This document shows, piece after piece, positions 1 through 8,401 of a stretch of 33,558 nucleotides of DNA (within the stretch, counting starts at the first letter, position 1; each line of letters begins with the position of its first letter). Location: assembly GCA_039714715.1 (NCBI GenBank), contig JBDLIU010000015.1:1-33558 (forward strand). The letters run 5' to 3'. The notes below the pieces were generated by a model that saw only the letters and a program-made list of their open reading frames with translations, ran no database searches and was not told the DNA's origin. The translations under genes and the position numbers were made by a program. This stretch comes from S012-113 sp039714715. Its GTDB lineage: Bacteria > Bacteroidota > Bacteroidia > Cytophagales > Cyclobacteriaceae.

Positions 1-34
1 AATGTGTTTCCACATTGGGTTTGTCATTCTTCAG

Positions 35-108
35 TGACCTCGACAGGATTCAAACCTGTAACCTCCTGAGCCGTAATCAGGTGCACTATTCAGTTATGCT
101 ACGAGGCC
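35..108 (-). tRNA. tRNA-Arg (anticodon ACG)
   Basis: The minus strand folds into a complete cloverleaf. The acceptor stem is GGCCTCG with CGAGGTC (one G-U pair), the D stem GCAT/GTGC, the anticodon stem CCTGA/TCAGG with loop TTACGGC (anticodon ACG, reading CGU), and the T stem ACAGG/CCTGT with loop TTTGAAT. The discriminator base is A. CCA is not encoded. A weak 6-bp hairpin lies just downstream at 1-16, but the window edge prevents a terminator call. Confidence 0.96.
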
Positions 109-183
109 ATTTACCACGGTTTGTACCATTGTACATTGGTGGTTAATACTTTTTTTTCTAATCCTTCGTTAAGAATTGGACTG

Positions 184-191
184 CAAAGGTA
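184..191 (-). promoter_or_regulatory. -7 promoter box for tRNA-Arg(ACG)
   Basis: The minus strand reads TACCTTTG, an exact match to the Bacteroidota -7 consensus TAnnTTTG, about 75 bp upstream of the tRNA. No clear -33 TTG is seen at the expected distance, so this rests on the -7 match and position. Confidence 0.5.
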
Positions 192-210
192 GTGCTTTTT
201 TAAAAATCGC

Positions 211-218
211 TATATTTG
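211..218 (+). promoter_or_regulatory. -7 promoter box for the outer-membrane protein gene
   Basis: TATATTTG matches the Bacteroidota -7 consensus TAnnTTTG exactly and lies 30 bp before the ATG at 249. It is divergent from the tRNA-Arg box at 184-191. No convincing -33 element is visible. Confidence 0.5.
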
Positions 219-248
219 CCAGCCTAAAATTGAGTTGGAATTTCGCTG

Positions 249-986
249 ATGAAAAGAATTATTACATTATTACTACTTATTCCTGTTTTTTATATCGCCA
301 ATGCACAGGAAGATGATCAGAAAGATCAAATAAGAACTACTCCAAGCCCGGACTTTCCCGGTTCGCTGGTTTTCGAGTATGGTCTAAACTATTTAACAAA
401 CAACGACCATGTCATGAGAACGAATCCATGGCAGTCTGCTACCTATAATATTTATTATTTCTACCCAATTAAACTGGGCGAATCAAGGTTTGCTTTTAAC
501 CCAGGATTAGGAGTTGGTACTGAAAAATTCGGATTTGAAGAGGACATCTCATTTCAGGACGTAAATAAAATTACAGAATTAAAAACAATCCCTGAGTTAC
601 CTCGCTTTGATACATTAACCTTTAGCACTGTTAAGGAAACCCAGCTAATTGCCAATTACATTGACATGCCTCTTGAATTTCGTATCCACTCAAGAAAAAG
701 TGATCATAAAAGAAGCTTCTACCTGTCTCTTGGAGGTAAAATTGGTGTAAACTTTGATGGAAAAACTAAAATCAGGTATAGTGAATTAGGCAGCCATAAA
801 GTCTATAAGGATAATTACCACTTCAATATTAATTCATTCCGTTATGGTGCTGTTGCCAGAGTTGGGGTAGGCCCATTTAATGCATGGATTCATTATAGTG
901 GCAGTAAATTGTTCCGGGGAAATAAATACAGTGGCTTCCAGAATCCAAATGTATGGTCGTGGGGAATATCACTGGCTACATTCTAA
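249..986 (+). CDS. Outer-membrane beta-barrel protein (PorT-like family)
   Basis: This 245-residue protein has a clear signal peptide (residues 1-19, hydrophobic core TLLLLIPVFYI, cleavage near ANAQ). The rest is rich in alternating hydrophobic and aromatic strands with Gly/Tyr turns, and ends in an aromatic strand (WGISLATF), as expected of a small 8-strand-type outer-membrane barrel. PorT, a T9SS accessory barrel of similar size, belongs to this broad group, but I cannot assign PorT itself from sequence alone. The gene is monocistronic, with a -7 box 30 bp upstream, and convergent with the gene ending at 1018. The barrel class is fairly secure; the specific role is unknown. Confidence 0.75.
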   Translation: MKRIITLLLLIPVFYIANAQEDDQKDQIRTTPSPDFPGSLVFEYGLNYLTNNDHVMRTNPWQSATYNIYYFYPIKLGESRFAFNPGLGVGTEKFGFEEDISFQDVNKITELKTIPELPRFDTLTFSTVKETQLIANYIDMPLEFRIHSRKSDHKRSFYLSLGGKIGVNFDGKTKIRYSELGSHKVYKDNYHFNINSFRYGAVARVGVGPFNAWIHYSGSKLFRGNKYSGFQNPNVWSWGISLATF

Positions 987-1017
987 AAGATTACAAATCT
1001 AGCCCCAGCTCATTCTA

Positions 1018-1641
1018 TTAAGCCCAAAAAACGGCCAATAGGCTAATTAAGAACCCCATTAAGAATCCAAGGTAAGCTTGCCGAGGGGTATGTGCTGCTA
1101 ATTTTAGCCTGGCAGATAAGACAATTCCTGCAATTATTATCGAACCTATAAGCAGGTAAATAATATTGCTCTCGATATTCAGATAGGTGACTACCAAAAA
1201 TATTCCAACCATTCCGCCCACCGCTACACCATGAACACTGATCTTCCAAAAGAAATTGATAAGGGCAGTTAGAAAAACCATCACGGCTATAAGGATAAAA
1301 ACCCCTGCTGCCAGTTCTGTCACCATCATTTGCTTGTTGAAATAATAAGCTGTAAATCCATAAAACAAGGTGATATACATAGATGGAATAAACCTGTCTT
1401 TCCTATTCTCAAGTTTAAGTGACTCAATGTGCCCTGTTAGTTTAAGCATAAGAATACTCAGTGCCGGGATGATGAAAGTGGTAAGACTTACTACCAATAC
1501 CATTAACCATTGAGCCTTAATTGAATATCCTGGTGGCAGCACTATCATAGGATCTACTAATGTGAAGATTCCAAACAGGTATGTGCCCATTAATATGGGA
1601 TGGAAGATAATTGAGATGATGTTGGAAACCCTGATATTCAC
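1018..1641 (-). CDS. Small integral membrane protein, degenerate PAP2-like
   Basis: This 207-residue protein has about six hydrophobic segments. Two stretches recall the PAP2 phosphatase layout: KISVHGVAVGG, where PAP2 enzymes have an SGH motif, and SARLKLAAHTPRQAYLG, where they have SRxxxxxHxxxD. The final catalytic Asp is replaced by Gln, so activity is doubtful, and similarity to PAP2 is inference. The start is GTG at 1641, whose G is also the last base of the rpoN stop (TAGTG overlap). It is therefore very probably translated by coupling to rpoN from a shared mRNA. A lipid-phosphate or carotenoid-type membrane role is possible but not shown. Confidence 0.7.
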   Translation of the reverse strand: MNIRVSNIISIIFHPILMGTYLFGIFTLVDPMIVLPPGYSIKAQWLMVLVVSLTTFIIPALSILMLKLTGHIESLKLENRKDRFIPSMYITLFYGFTAYYFNKQMMVTELAAGVFILIAVMVFLTALINFFWKISVHGVAVGGMVGIFLVVTYLNIESNIIYLLIGSIIIAGIVLSARLKLAAHTPRQAYLGFLMGFLISLLAVFWA

Positions 1642-3089
1642 TATAATTCTTTTCTAAGCCGGGCTACGGGTATTTCTAATTGCTCTCTGTACTTGGCAAC
1701 AGTTCGTCTGGCAATATTATAACCTTTTTCCTTCAGCAGTTTTTCCAGCTTGTCGTCAGAAAGTGGTTTCTTTTTATCCTCTTCATCAATCAATTTTCTC
1801 AATTCATTCTTCACCTCTCTGCTACTTACATCATCACCCGTTTCGGTAGCAATGCCTTCAGAGAAAAAATATTTTAGCATATAAGTGCCAAACTCCGTTT
1901 GCACAGATTTACTATTAGCAACCCTGCTAACTGTTGAGATATCCATTTCAATTTTTTCTGAAATATCCTTAAGAATCATGGGTTTCAGCTTGCTTTCATC
2001 TCCTGAGAGGAAATAATCATACTGGTACTCAACAATGGCATTCATGGTACGGAGCAAGGTCTGCTGCCGTTGGCGGATCGCATCGATAAACCACTTGGCT
2101 GCATCCAGTTTTTGCTTAACAAAAGTTACCGTTTCCTTTAGTTTCTTATCTTTCTTGTCACTTTTCTCATATGCCTTAAACATTTCAGAATAGGCAGGAC
2201 TCACCTTTAGCTCAGGAGCATTCCGCGAGTTAAGTGCAATATCAATCTTTCCATCTCTTGAGGTAAGAATAAAATCAGGAATTATATATTGAGTTCTCTC
2301 AATACCTGATGAGGTACCACCTGGCTTTGGATTTAACTTGGTGACAACTTCAATTGCCGGTTTTAGATCTTCTTCATCCTCCAGGTCCAGCTTCTTTATA
2401 ATCTTCTGATAATGTTTTTTTGTAAACTCAATAAAACATTCATCCAGTATTCTTATTGCCAGTTTAGTATTCGGATTCTGCTCAATCCTGTCTAACTGAA
2501 TCAACAAACACTCTCTTAAGTCCCTTGCAGCAATCCCCGGTGGATCAAAATCCTGAATTTTAGCCAGTATCTCTTCTACCTCCTCATGGCTTGTCTCGAC
2601 ATTCTGAGAAAAAGCAAGATCATTAATAATAGCATCAATATCTCTCCTGATATAACCATCACTCTCAATACTGCCAATGAGTTGCTTTGCAACAATATTC
2701 TGCCTCTCATCCAGTTTGATATAACCTAGCTGGGTGAATAACTGTTCAGTAAGGGTAGAAGCTGTCGCTATCGGCATTTCACGATCTTCCGTATTCTCCC
2801 CATCGCCCTGCATCTTATACCCGCTAAAATCATCATCGCGCAGGTAATCCTCAACATTCAGCTCGTCATCACTATTTTCACTTTCTTCTTTATTTTCTTC
2901 ACTAAATTCATCCTCTTCCTTCAATTCTGTGGGCTCATCAACTCCTTCTTCCAGTGCCGGGTTTTCTTCCAGCTCCTCTTCGATCCTTGTCTCCAGCTCC
3001 GCAGTTGGCACCTGTAACAGCTTAATAAACTGTATCTGCTGAGGTGACAGCTTTTGGGTTAATGTTTGTGATAATGTTAAACGTTGCAT
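1641..3089 (-). CDS. rpoN: RNA polymerase sigma-54 factor
   Basis: This is a full-length sigma-54 of 482 residues. Region I (about 1-48) has the Gln/Leu-rich activator-interacting sequence beginning LTLSQTLTQKLSPQQIQF. Residues about 48-105 form a very acidic region II. A core-binding domain follows (about 110-310), then the DNA-binding part with an HTH (STVSRVANSKSVQT). The RpoN box ARRTVAKYRE sits at residues 460-469 and recognises the -24 promoter element. Sigma-54 acts only with AAA+ enhancer-binding activators; none is encoded in this window. The ATG start is followed directly by region I, and a -7 box lies 20 bp upstream. The stop overlaps the next gene by one base. Confidence 0.97.
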   Translation of the reverse strand: MQRLTLSQTLTQKLSPQQIQFIKLLQVPTAELETRIEEELEENPALEEGVDEPTELKEEDEFSEENKEESENSDDELNVEDYLRDDDFSGYKMQGDGENTEDREMPIATASTLTEQLFTQLGYIKLDERQNIVAKQLIGSIESDGYIRRDIDAIINDLAFSQNVETSHEEVEEILAKIQDFDPPGIAARDLRECLLIQLDRIEQNPNTKLAIRILDECFIEFTKKHYQKIIKKLDLEDEEDLKPAIEVVTKLNPKPGGTSSGIERTQYIIPDFILTSRDGKIDIALNSRNAPELKVSPAYSEMFKAYEKSDKKDKKLKETVTFVKQKLDAAKWFIDAIRQRQQTLLRTMNAIVEYQYDYFLSGDESKLKPMILKDISEKIEMDISTVSRVANSKSVQTEFGTYMLKYFFSEGIATETGDDVSSREVKNELRKLIDEEDKKKPLSDDKLEKLLKEKGYNIARRTVAKYREQLEIPVARLRKEL

Positions 3090-3108
3090 TGATACAATTA
3101 TTCAATGT

Positions 3109-3116
3109 CAAATTTA
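3109..3116 (-). promoter_or_regulatory. -7 promoter box for rpoN
   Basis: The minus strand reads TAAATTTG, an exact TAnnTTTG match ending 19 bp before the rpoN ATG. A TTTG lies 16 bp further upstream (3133-3136), slightly closer than the usual -33 spacing. The 5' leader would be very short. Confidence 0.5.
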
Positions 3117-3166
3117 GGTTATTTTCTTAAACCAAATCGATTTCATTATTCTATTTGTTTTCAATA

Positions 3167-3476
3167 GTACAAGTGGTTAAATCTTAACTTGAGGTACTAT
3201 ATAATTTAAAAAGGAGCAACGCTCCGCTATGTATTAGCTTAGGGCGAAGTGAAAAGAAGTCCTGAGCTTAATGAATTTTATTAAATACAAACCCCGAAAG
3301 GGTGGCATATTTTGATTATTGTTTGCCTTTCAGACTTTCAGCCCTTATTATAAATTTTAACATTATTCTCAAGGTTCGCTTCACTTCACCTTGAGCTTAT
3401 ACCTTGAATCCTTTCAGGATTCTCACAGTAAGACATTTTTTTTCCAGTACCTCAAATTAAGATTTATCCGTACAAG
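3167..3476. repeat. Multi-hairpin palindromic element, upstream of asnS (E1)
   Basis: This non-coding element fills most of the gap between rpoN and asnS. Its ends are inverted repeats of 21 bp with one mismatch (3178-3198 and 3446-3466). Inside are consecutive short hairpins: GGAGC/GCTCC at 3213-3225, CTCAAGGT/ACCTTGAG around 3369-3395, and GAATCC/GGATTC around 3406-3422. GTACAAG occurs directly repeated at both borders (3167-3173 and 3470-3476), as a 7-bp target-site duplication would. No open reading frame of note lies in it. It resembles REP/MITE-type non-autonomous elements; no transposase is in the window. Confidence 0.75.
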
Positions 3477-3568
3477 CTGAATTAATTTTATAACTGTCCT
3501 CTTTCATTTCGGTTTTCAATGAAAATAACAGAATTTTGCAGATTGAGAAATATGATAGACAAATAATT

Positions 3569-5002
3569 ATGGGTAAGATAAAAATTAAGGACGTTCTTAA
3601 TGGTGAATATATCGATCAGGAAATTGAACTTAAAGGTTGGGTTAGAACATTCAGGAGTAACCGGTTTATTGCCCTTAATGACGGTTCATGTCTGGCTAAT
3701 TTGCAGATAGTTGTTGATTTTGAAAACCTCGATGAAAAGGTATTAAAGCAAATAACTACTGGTGCCAGTATCGCAGCCAAAGGAATAATTGTTGAAAGCC
3801 AGGGTAAGGGGCAATCCTATGAAATGCAGTCTTCCTATGTTGAAGTGATTGGTATTTCAAATCCGGAAGAATACCCGCTTCAGCCAAAAAGACATAGTCT
3901 GGAGTTCTTAAGAGAGATTGCTCATTTACGCGTTCGTACCAATACTTTTGGGGCAGTTTACCGTGTTCGTCATAATCTTATTTATGCTGTTCATAAGTTC
4001 TTTCATGAAAAAGGCTTTTATAACATTCACACACCAATTATTACCGGTTCTGATGCTGAAGGAGCCGGGGAGATGTTTAATGTTACTGCTTTTGATCTTG
4101 ACAATCCACCATTAACTGAAGATGGTAAAGTTGATTTTGATAAAGATTTCTTTGGAAAGGCAACCAACCTTACCGTATCTGGTCAGCTGGAGGTAGAGAC
4201 TGCGGCACTTTCACTTTCCGAGGTATATACTTTTGGCCCGACCTTCCGGGCTGAAAACTCTAACACCTCGAGGCACCTGTCAGAATTCTGGATGATAGAA
4301 CCTGAAATGGCTTTCTATGAGCTTAAAGATAACATGGACCTGGCCGAAGAGTTTGTGAAATACCTCGTGGATTTTGCATTGGAAAACTGTAAAGAAGATC
4401 TGGCCTTTCTTGATAAGCGACTTGCTGATGAAGAAAAAACCAAACCCCAGCATCAACGTCAGGAGATGGGGCTTCTGGAGCAGTTAAAATTTGTTTCTGA
4501 AAATGATTTCGTGCGATTATCATACACCGAGGCAATTGATATTCTTAAAAATTCGAAACCCAATAAAAAGAAGAAGTTCCAGTATATCATAGAAGAATGG
4601 GGCGCTGATTTACAATCGGAGCATGAACGTTTTCTGGTTGAGAAGCACTTTAAAAAGCCTGTTACACTTTACGATTACCCGGCCAATATCAAAGCATTCT
4701 ATATGAGGTTGAATGAAGATGGTAAAACAGTTGGAGCCATGGATGTACTCTTCCCTGGTATTGGTGAGATTATAGGTGGTTCACAACGTGAAGAAAGATA
4801 TGATGTGCTGAAAGAAAAAATCAAAGCAGTAGGTATTGATGAAAAAGAGCTTGAGTGGTACCTGGATACCAGGAAGTTTGGTACCGCTCCTCATAGTGGT
4901 TTTGGCCTGGGATTTGAAAGAATGATTCAGTTCATTACAGGTATGGGTAACATCAGGGATGTAATACCATTCCCAAGGGCTCCGGGTAGTGCCGAATTTT
5001 AG
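3569..5002 (+). CDS. asnS: Asparaginyl-tRNA synthetase
   Basis: This class IIb synthetase charges tRNA-Asn with asparagine. The N-terminal OB-fold anticodon-binding domain (about 1-110) contains ELKGWVRTFRSNRF. The catalytic domain has motif 2 (FRAENSNTSRHLSEFWMIE) and motif 3 (GFGLGFERMIQFITG). The FRAENSNTSRH signature with the IEPEMAF continuation is typical of AsnRS rather than AspRS. I choose ATG 3569 (477 residues) over a TTG 33 bases upstream at 3536, because homologues begin at MGKIKIKDVL and the extra 11 residues look like leader. It is monocistronic, and each side carries a different palindromic element. Confidence 0.97.
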   Translation: MGKIKIKDVLNGEYIDQEIELKGWVRTFRSNRFIALNDGSCLANLQIVVDFENLDEKVLKQITTGASIAAKGIIVESQGKGQSYEMQSSYVEVIGISNPEEYPLQPKRHSLEFLREIAHLRVRTNTFGAVYRVRHNLIYAVHKFFHEKGFYNIHTPIITGSDAEGAGEMFNVTAFDLDNPPLTEDGKVDFDKDFFGKATNLTVSGQLEVETAALSLSEVYTFGPTFRAENSNTSRHLSEFWMIEPEMAFYELKDNMDLAEEFVKYLVDFALENCKEDLAFLDKRLADEEKTKPQHQRQEMGLLEQLKFVSENDFVRLSYTEAIDILKNSKPNKKKKFQYIIEEWGADLQSEHERFLVEKHFKKPVTLYDYPANIKAFYMRLNEDGKTVGAMDVLFPGIGEIIGGSQREERYDVLKEKIKAVGIDEKELEWYLDTRKFGTAPHSGFGLGFERMIQFITGMGNIRDVIPFPRAPGSAEF

Positions 5003-5003
5003 T

Positions 5004-5205
5004 TTCTCGGGCTGAAAGCCCAGTTAAAGCAAACCAAAGGCCACGCCTTTGGAACACAGTATAACTTACTTTGCGCCCAGTATGGGCAACTTATTTTAAA
5101 ATATCTAACAAAATAAACTGTCCTTTCAGGACGCTTGTTTGTGTTTGGTTTATGTGCTCAAGACTTCGCCTTGAGTTTTAATAAACTGGGCTTTCAGCCC
5201 GAGAA
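5004..5205. repeat. Multi-hairpin palindromic element, downstream of asnS (E2)
   Basis: It starts one base after the asnS stop. The ends are a perfect 22-bp inverted repeat (5004-5025 and 5184-5205). Each arm is itself a small hairpin (GGGCTgaaAGCCC). Nested inside are AAACCAAA/TTTGGTTT, AAAGGCcacGCCTTT, GCCCAgtaTGGGC and GTCCtttcaGGAC. The whole would fold into a branched cruciform or RNA, and could also end asnS transcripts although no U-run follows. Its motifs (TCCTTTCAGGA, TTCGCCTTGAG) echo the element upstream of asnS, so the two may be related. Confidence 0.8.
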
Positions 5206-5289
5206 TAAAGATAAATAGCAGATCAACCCATCTATTGCTACTACTAGTTGCCTGGCTATTAATACTGTTGTTAATAGAATTTTCCCTCA

Positions 5290-6831
5290 TTAATGGATAT
5301 TCGCCCAATCTGGTAGCATATGCACGTCAAAATCAAATATCCACGTACCCCAGTAATAGGTAAACAGGGTAATAATTACGGCCCCAATCAGGTTTAGAAT
5401 CAGTCCGGTTTTGGCCATATCCATAATCCGGATTCTGTTGGACCCAAATACTATCGCGTTGGGAGGTGTAGCCACTGGTAACATAAATGCCATTGACGCA
5501 CTTAATGTGGCAGGAAGCATAAGTATTAATGGATTTACCCCAATACTCACTGACAATCCTGCTAATACAGGTAATAGCATTTCTATCGTTGCCGTGTTGG
5601 AGGTTAATTCTGTTAAAAAAGTCACTGTAAGACAAATTGCCAAGATAATCAATACAGGATGTAAAACTGAAGCACCACTCAGTTGCTCACCTACCCAGGT
5701 AGAAAGCCCCGACTCTTTAAATGCACCTGCCAGTGCAAAACCTCCTCCGAAAAGAAGAACAATATTCCATGGCAATTTAGTCGTAGCTTCCCAATCCATT
5801 ACTCTTTTACCCTTATTGGCTCTACTCGGTATAAGGTAAAGTATCATTGCCATAGTGATTGCTACAGTACCATCATTTATAAACTTAGGAGTTTTCAACA
5901 AAGCACTCCATCCTGAAACGGAGAAGGCACCTATTTCTATACCATTCCTTGTCAGCCAAAGTACTGCCAGCGTAACAAACACAACAAAAACAGCCCGTTC
6001 TTCAAAAGTAGCCTTACCCAGCTCCCTGTATTGCGACTTAAACTCTACACCTTCAAGTTTTTGTTTATCAAACTTTGGCTTAAAACGTTGGTATAAATAA
6101 ACCCAGGTGATTATAAAAAAAACAATACTTATTGGAGCTGCATAAAGGAACCAGGCTGAAAAGCTAATCTCAGGCGCTTCCGGAAACATGATCTGAAAGA
6201 TCCGTGCAAACGACAAATTGGGTGGCGTGCCCACCAGGGTAGCTATACCACCAATAGATGAGCCATAAGCTACCCCCAGCAATAATCCAATAGAGTATTT
6301 ATCTAATTGGTCCTTGTCCAGATAATCTTTCAATTTCGCAATTATTGAAAGTAATATGGGAACCATCATCATGGCAGTGGCCGTATTGGATATCCACATT
6401 GAAAGGAATCCTGATGCGAACATAAAGCCCAATAGAATTCTTGCCGGACTGCTACCGGTGAAAGAAAGAATTTTAATGGCGATCCTTCTATGTAAATTCC
6501 ATTTTTGCATGGCCAGGGCCACTATAAATCCCCCTATGAACAGGAAAATAACGTGATTAAAGTAGGCCGAAGAAACACTTTTACCATCCATAACTCCAAA
6601 CAATGGGAATAATACCACAGGCAATAAAGCTGTTATGGCCAAGGGAATAATCTCTGTAATCCACCATACTGCCATCAGGATAGCAATTGCTAATGTGTAT
6701 GTAATTTGTGGCTCTCCAGGTTCAAGATCTACAAACAAAACTGTTGCAACAAACAGAATTGGCATAATAACAAGTGCAACTATATTCTTAACTGAAAACT
6801 TTTGTTTTGACAGTACGGAGAAATTTATCAT
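5290..6831 (-). CDS. DASS/SLC13-family sodium:dicarboxylate or anion transporter
   Basis: This 513-residue inner-membrane protein has 11-12 hydrophobic segments. It carries the paired hallmarks of the divalent anion:Na+ symporter family: SNT motifs in each half (WISNTATAMMMVP and LTSNTATIEMLLP) and Pro-rich loops GTPPNLSFARIF and ATPPNAIVFGS, which shape the substrate and sodium sites. Family members take up succinate, malate, citrate or sulfate with Na+; the substrate cannot be told from sequence. The ATG at 6831 fits well. The gene is divergent from a paralogue starting at about 6915, with about 80 bp between them holding both promoters. Confidence 0.92.
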   Translation of the reverse strand: MINFSVLSKQKFSVKNIVALVIMPILFVATVLFVDLEPGEPQITYTLAIAILMAVWWITEIIPLAITALLPVVLFPLFGVMDGKSVSSAYFNHVIFLFIGGFIVALAMQKWNLHRRIAIKILSFTGSSPARILLGFMFASGFLSMWISNTATAMMMVPILLSIIAKLKDYLDKDQLDKYSIGLLLGVAYGSSIGGIATLVGTPPNLSFARIFQIMFPEAPEISFSAWFLYAAPISIVFFIITWVYLYQRFKPKFDKQKLEGVEFKSQYRELGKATFEERAVFVVFVTLAVLWLTRNGIEIGAFSVSGWSALLKTPKFINDGTVAITMAMILYLIPSRANKGKRVMDWEATTKLPWNIVLLFGGGFALAGAFKESGLSTWVGEQLSGASVLHPVLIILAICLTVTFLTELTSNTATIEMLLPVLAGLSVSIGVNPLILMLPATLSASMAFMLPVATPPNAIVFGSNRIRIMDMAKTGLILNLIGAVIITLFTYYWGTWIFDFDVHMLPDWANIH

Positions 6832-6914
6832 GCGGTAAAAAATAGGTTACGTAAAGCTATTAGATAATTTATCAATGTACAAAAACACCTCCTAATACTT
6901 CTTGTGATCTGGTT

Positions 6915-8399
6915 TTGTTGTTTGTCCCATATTGGTTTTCTTTAAGCTATAAATATTTGAGTTTGAAAATATCAATAAAAACTATTGGACTAATCCTGGG
7001 CCCAGCTTTGTTTTTCAGTATATCTAATATTAACAATACTGAAGTGCTAAGCCCTCAAGGTTGGGATGTGCTTGGTGTTGCGGCATGGATGCTCACCTGG
7101 TGGGTCACCGAGTCTTCACCTATCGCAGTTACTGCCCTGCTACCAATAGTCATATTCCCTGCGCTGGGGATTTTTAATATTACACAAGCTTCTGCACCTT
7201 ATTCCAGTCCTATTATTTTCCTGTTTATGGGTGGTTTTTTCATCGCTCTTGGACTGGAGGAGCATGGTATGCACAAGAGAATTGCCCTTAACCTGGTTAA
7301 ATTAATTGGCACCAGTGCCAATGGGATCATTCTCGGATTCATGCTGGCAACTGCATTCTTAAGCATGTGGATCAGCAATACTGCAGCCACAATTATGATG
7401 TTACCCATCGCAGCCACAGTGGTAAGTCTCCTGAATAAAACAGTAGATGACCCTAAAAAGCTGAATTTCTTTTCTCTTTCTCTAATGCTTGGCATCGCCT
7501 ATTCTGCCAACATTGGCGGAATGGCAACTATTGTGGGAACCCCACCCAATGTAGTATTTGTTGGGTATGCCCAACAATTGATTGGAGTAGATATTGATTT
7601 TTCAAAATGGTTAATAATCGGAATACCAATAAGTGGCTTACTATTATTGATCACTTATCTCCTGCTCACCAAAGTACTTTACAGAAACAATCTAGGGGAA
7701 ATATCAACGGCATCTCAGCTCATCGATGCGGAAGTCAAAAAACTTGGGGCAATGAGCAGAGAAGAAACGATGGTGACCATTATTTTCAGTCTCACTGCCT
7801 CCATGTGGATATTTAAGTTACCTATTAATAATCTTATAGGACATACCGTTCTCAACGATTCGGCAACCGCCTTGATTGGCGGTATCTTAATGTTTTCTGT
7901 ACCAAAAAACTTTAAAAATGGATTTGGATTAGTTCCCTGGGAGGCAACCAAACGAATGCCCTGGGGTATCCTTCTACTCTTTGGTGGTGGTATGAGCCTT
8001 GCTAAAGCAATGGAATCAACAGGACTTATACAGGTAATAGCAGACATAGTAGCAGATAATCCTATGAGTACCGTTTTAGTATATATTATTCTTATAGGCT
8101 CTATGTTATTCCTTACTGAGTTAATGAGCAATGTAGCCCTTGCAACAATATATATACCTGTAGTAATCGGAGTTGCCAATGGCCTCGGTATTGATCCGCT
8201 CCTATTGTCAATTCCGGTAGCCATGGCAGCAAGTTGTGCTTTTATGATGCCGATTTCAACACCTCCTAATGCAATAGTTTTTTCAAGCGGGCACATCAGG
8301 GTACGGCAAATGATCCAGGCGGGTTTTATACTTAATATCATTTCTATAATCGTACTTGTTGCTGCTTCGTTTATACTTATACACTGGGTATTTGGTTAA
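6915..8399 (+). CDS. DASS/SLC13-family transporter (second paralogue)
   Basis: This protein of up to 494 residues is clearly paralogous to its divergent neighbour. It has SNT motifs WISNTAATIMMLP and LMSNVALATIYIP (Thr of the second replaced by Val), and loops GTPPNVVFVGY and STPPNAIVFSS. The changed second SNT suggests altered sodium or substrate handling relative to the first copy; this is inference. The start is uncertain: there is no in-frame ATG near the N-terminus, only TTG codons at 6915, 6918, 6957 and 6963. Comparison with the paralogue favours a start just before KISIKTIGLILGP (6957 or 6963). The stop is 2 bases before the downstream regulator gene, so the two are probably co-transcribed. 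Confidence 0.9.
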   Translation: MLFVPYWFSLSYKYLSLKISIKTIGLILGPALFFSISNINNTEVLSPQGWDVLGVAAWMLTWWVTESSPIAVTALLPIVIFPALGIFNITQASAPYSSPIIFLFMGGFFIALGLEEHGMHKRIALNLVKLIGTSANGIILGFMLATAFLSMWISNTAATIMMLPIAATVVSLLNKTVDDPKKLNFFSLSLMLGIAYSANIGGMATIVGTPPNVVFVGYAQQLIGVDIDFSKWLIIGIPISGLLLLITYLLLTKVLYRNNLGEISTASQLIDAEVKKLGAMSREETMVTIIFSLTASMWIFKLPINNLIGHTVLNDSATALIGGILMFSVPKNFKNGFGLVPWEATKRMPWGILLLFGGGMSLAKAMESTGLIQVIADIVADNPMSTVLVYIILIGSMLFLTELMSNVALATIYIPVVIGVANGLGIDPLLLSIPVAMAASCAFMMPISTPPNAIVFSSGHIRVRQMIQAGFILNIISIIVLVAASFILIHWVFG

Positions 8400-8401
8400 T
8401 C

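Noticed and set aside
3536..3568. N-terminal extension of asnS from a TTG codon
   Set aside because: The ATG at 3569 fits the normal AsnRS N-terminus; the added 11 residues have no family match.
7715..8341. Long open frame (208 codons) on the minus strand inside the second DASS transporter gene
   Set aside because: It lies wholly antisense to a clearly conserved transporter and its product has no recognisable pattern; it is a shadow of the membrane-protein codon bias. The 142-codon plus-strand frame at 5411-5839 is the same case for the first transporter.
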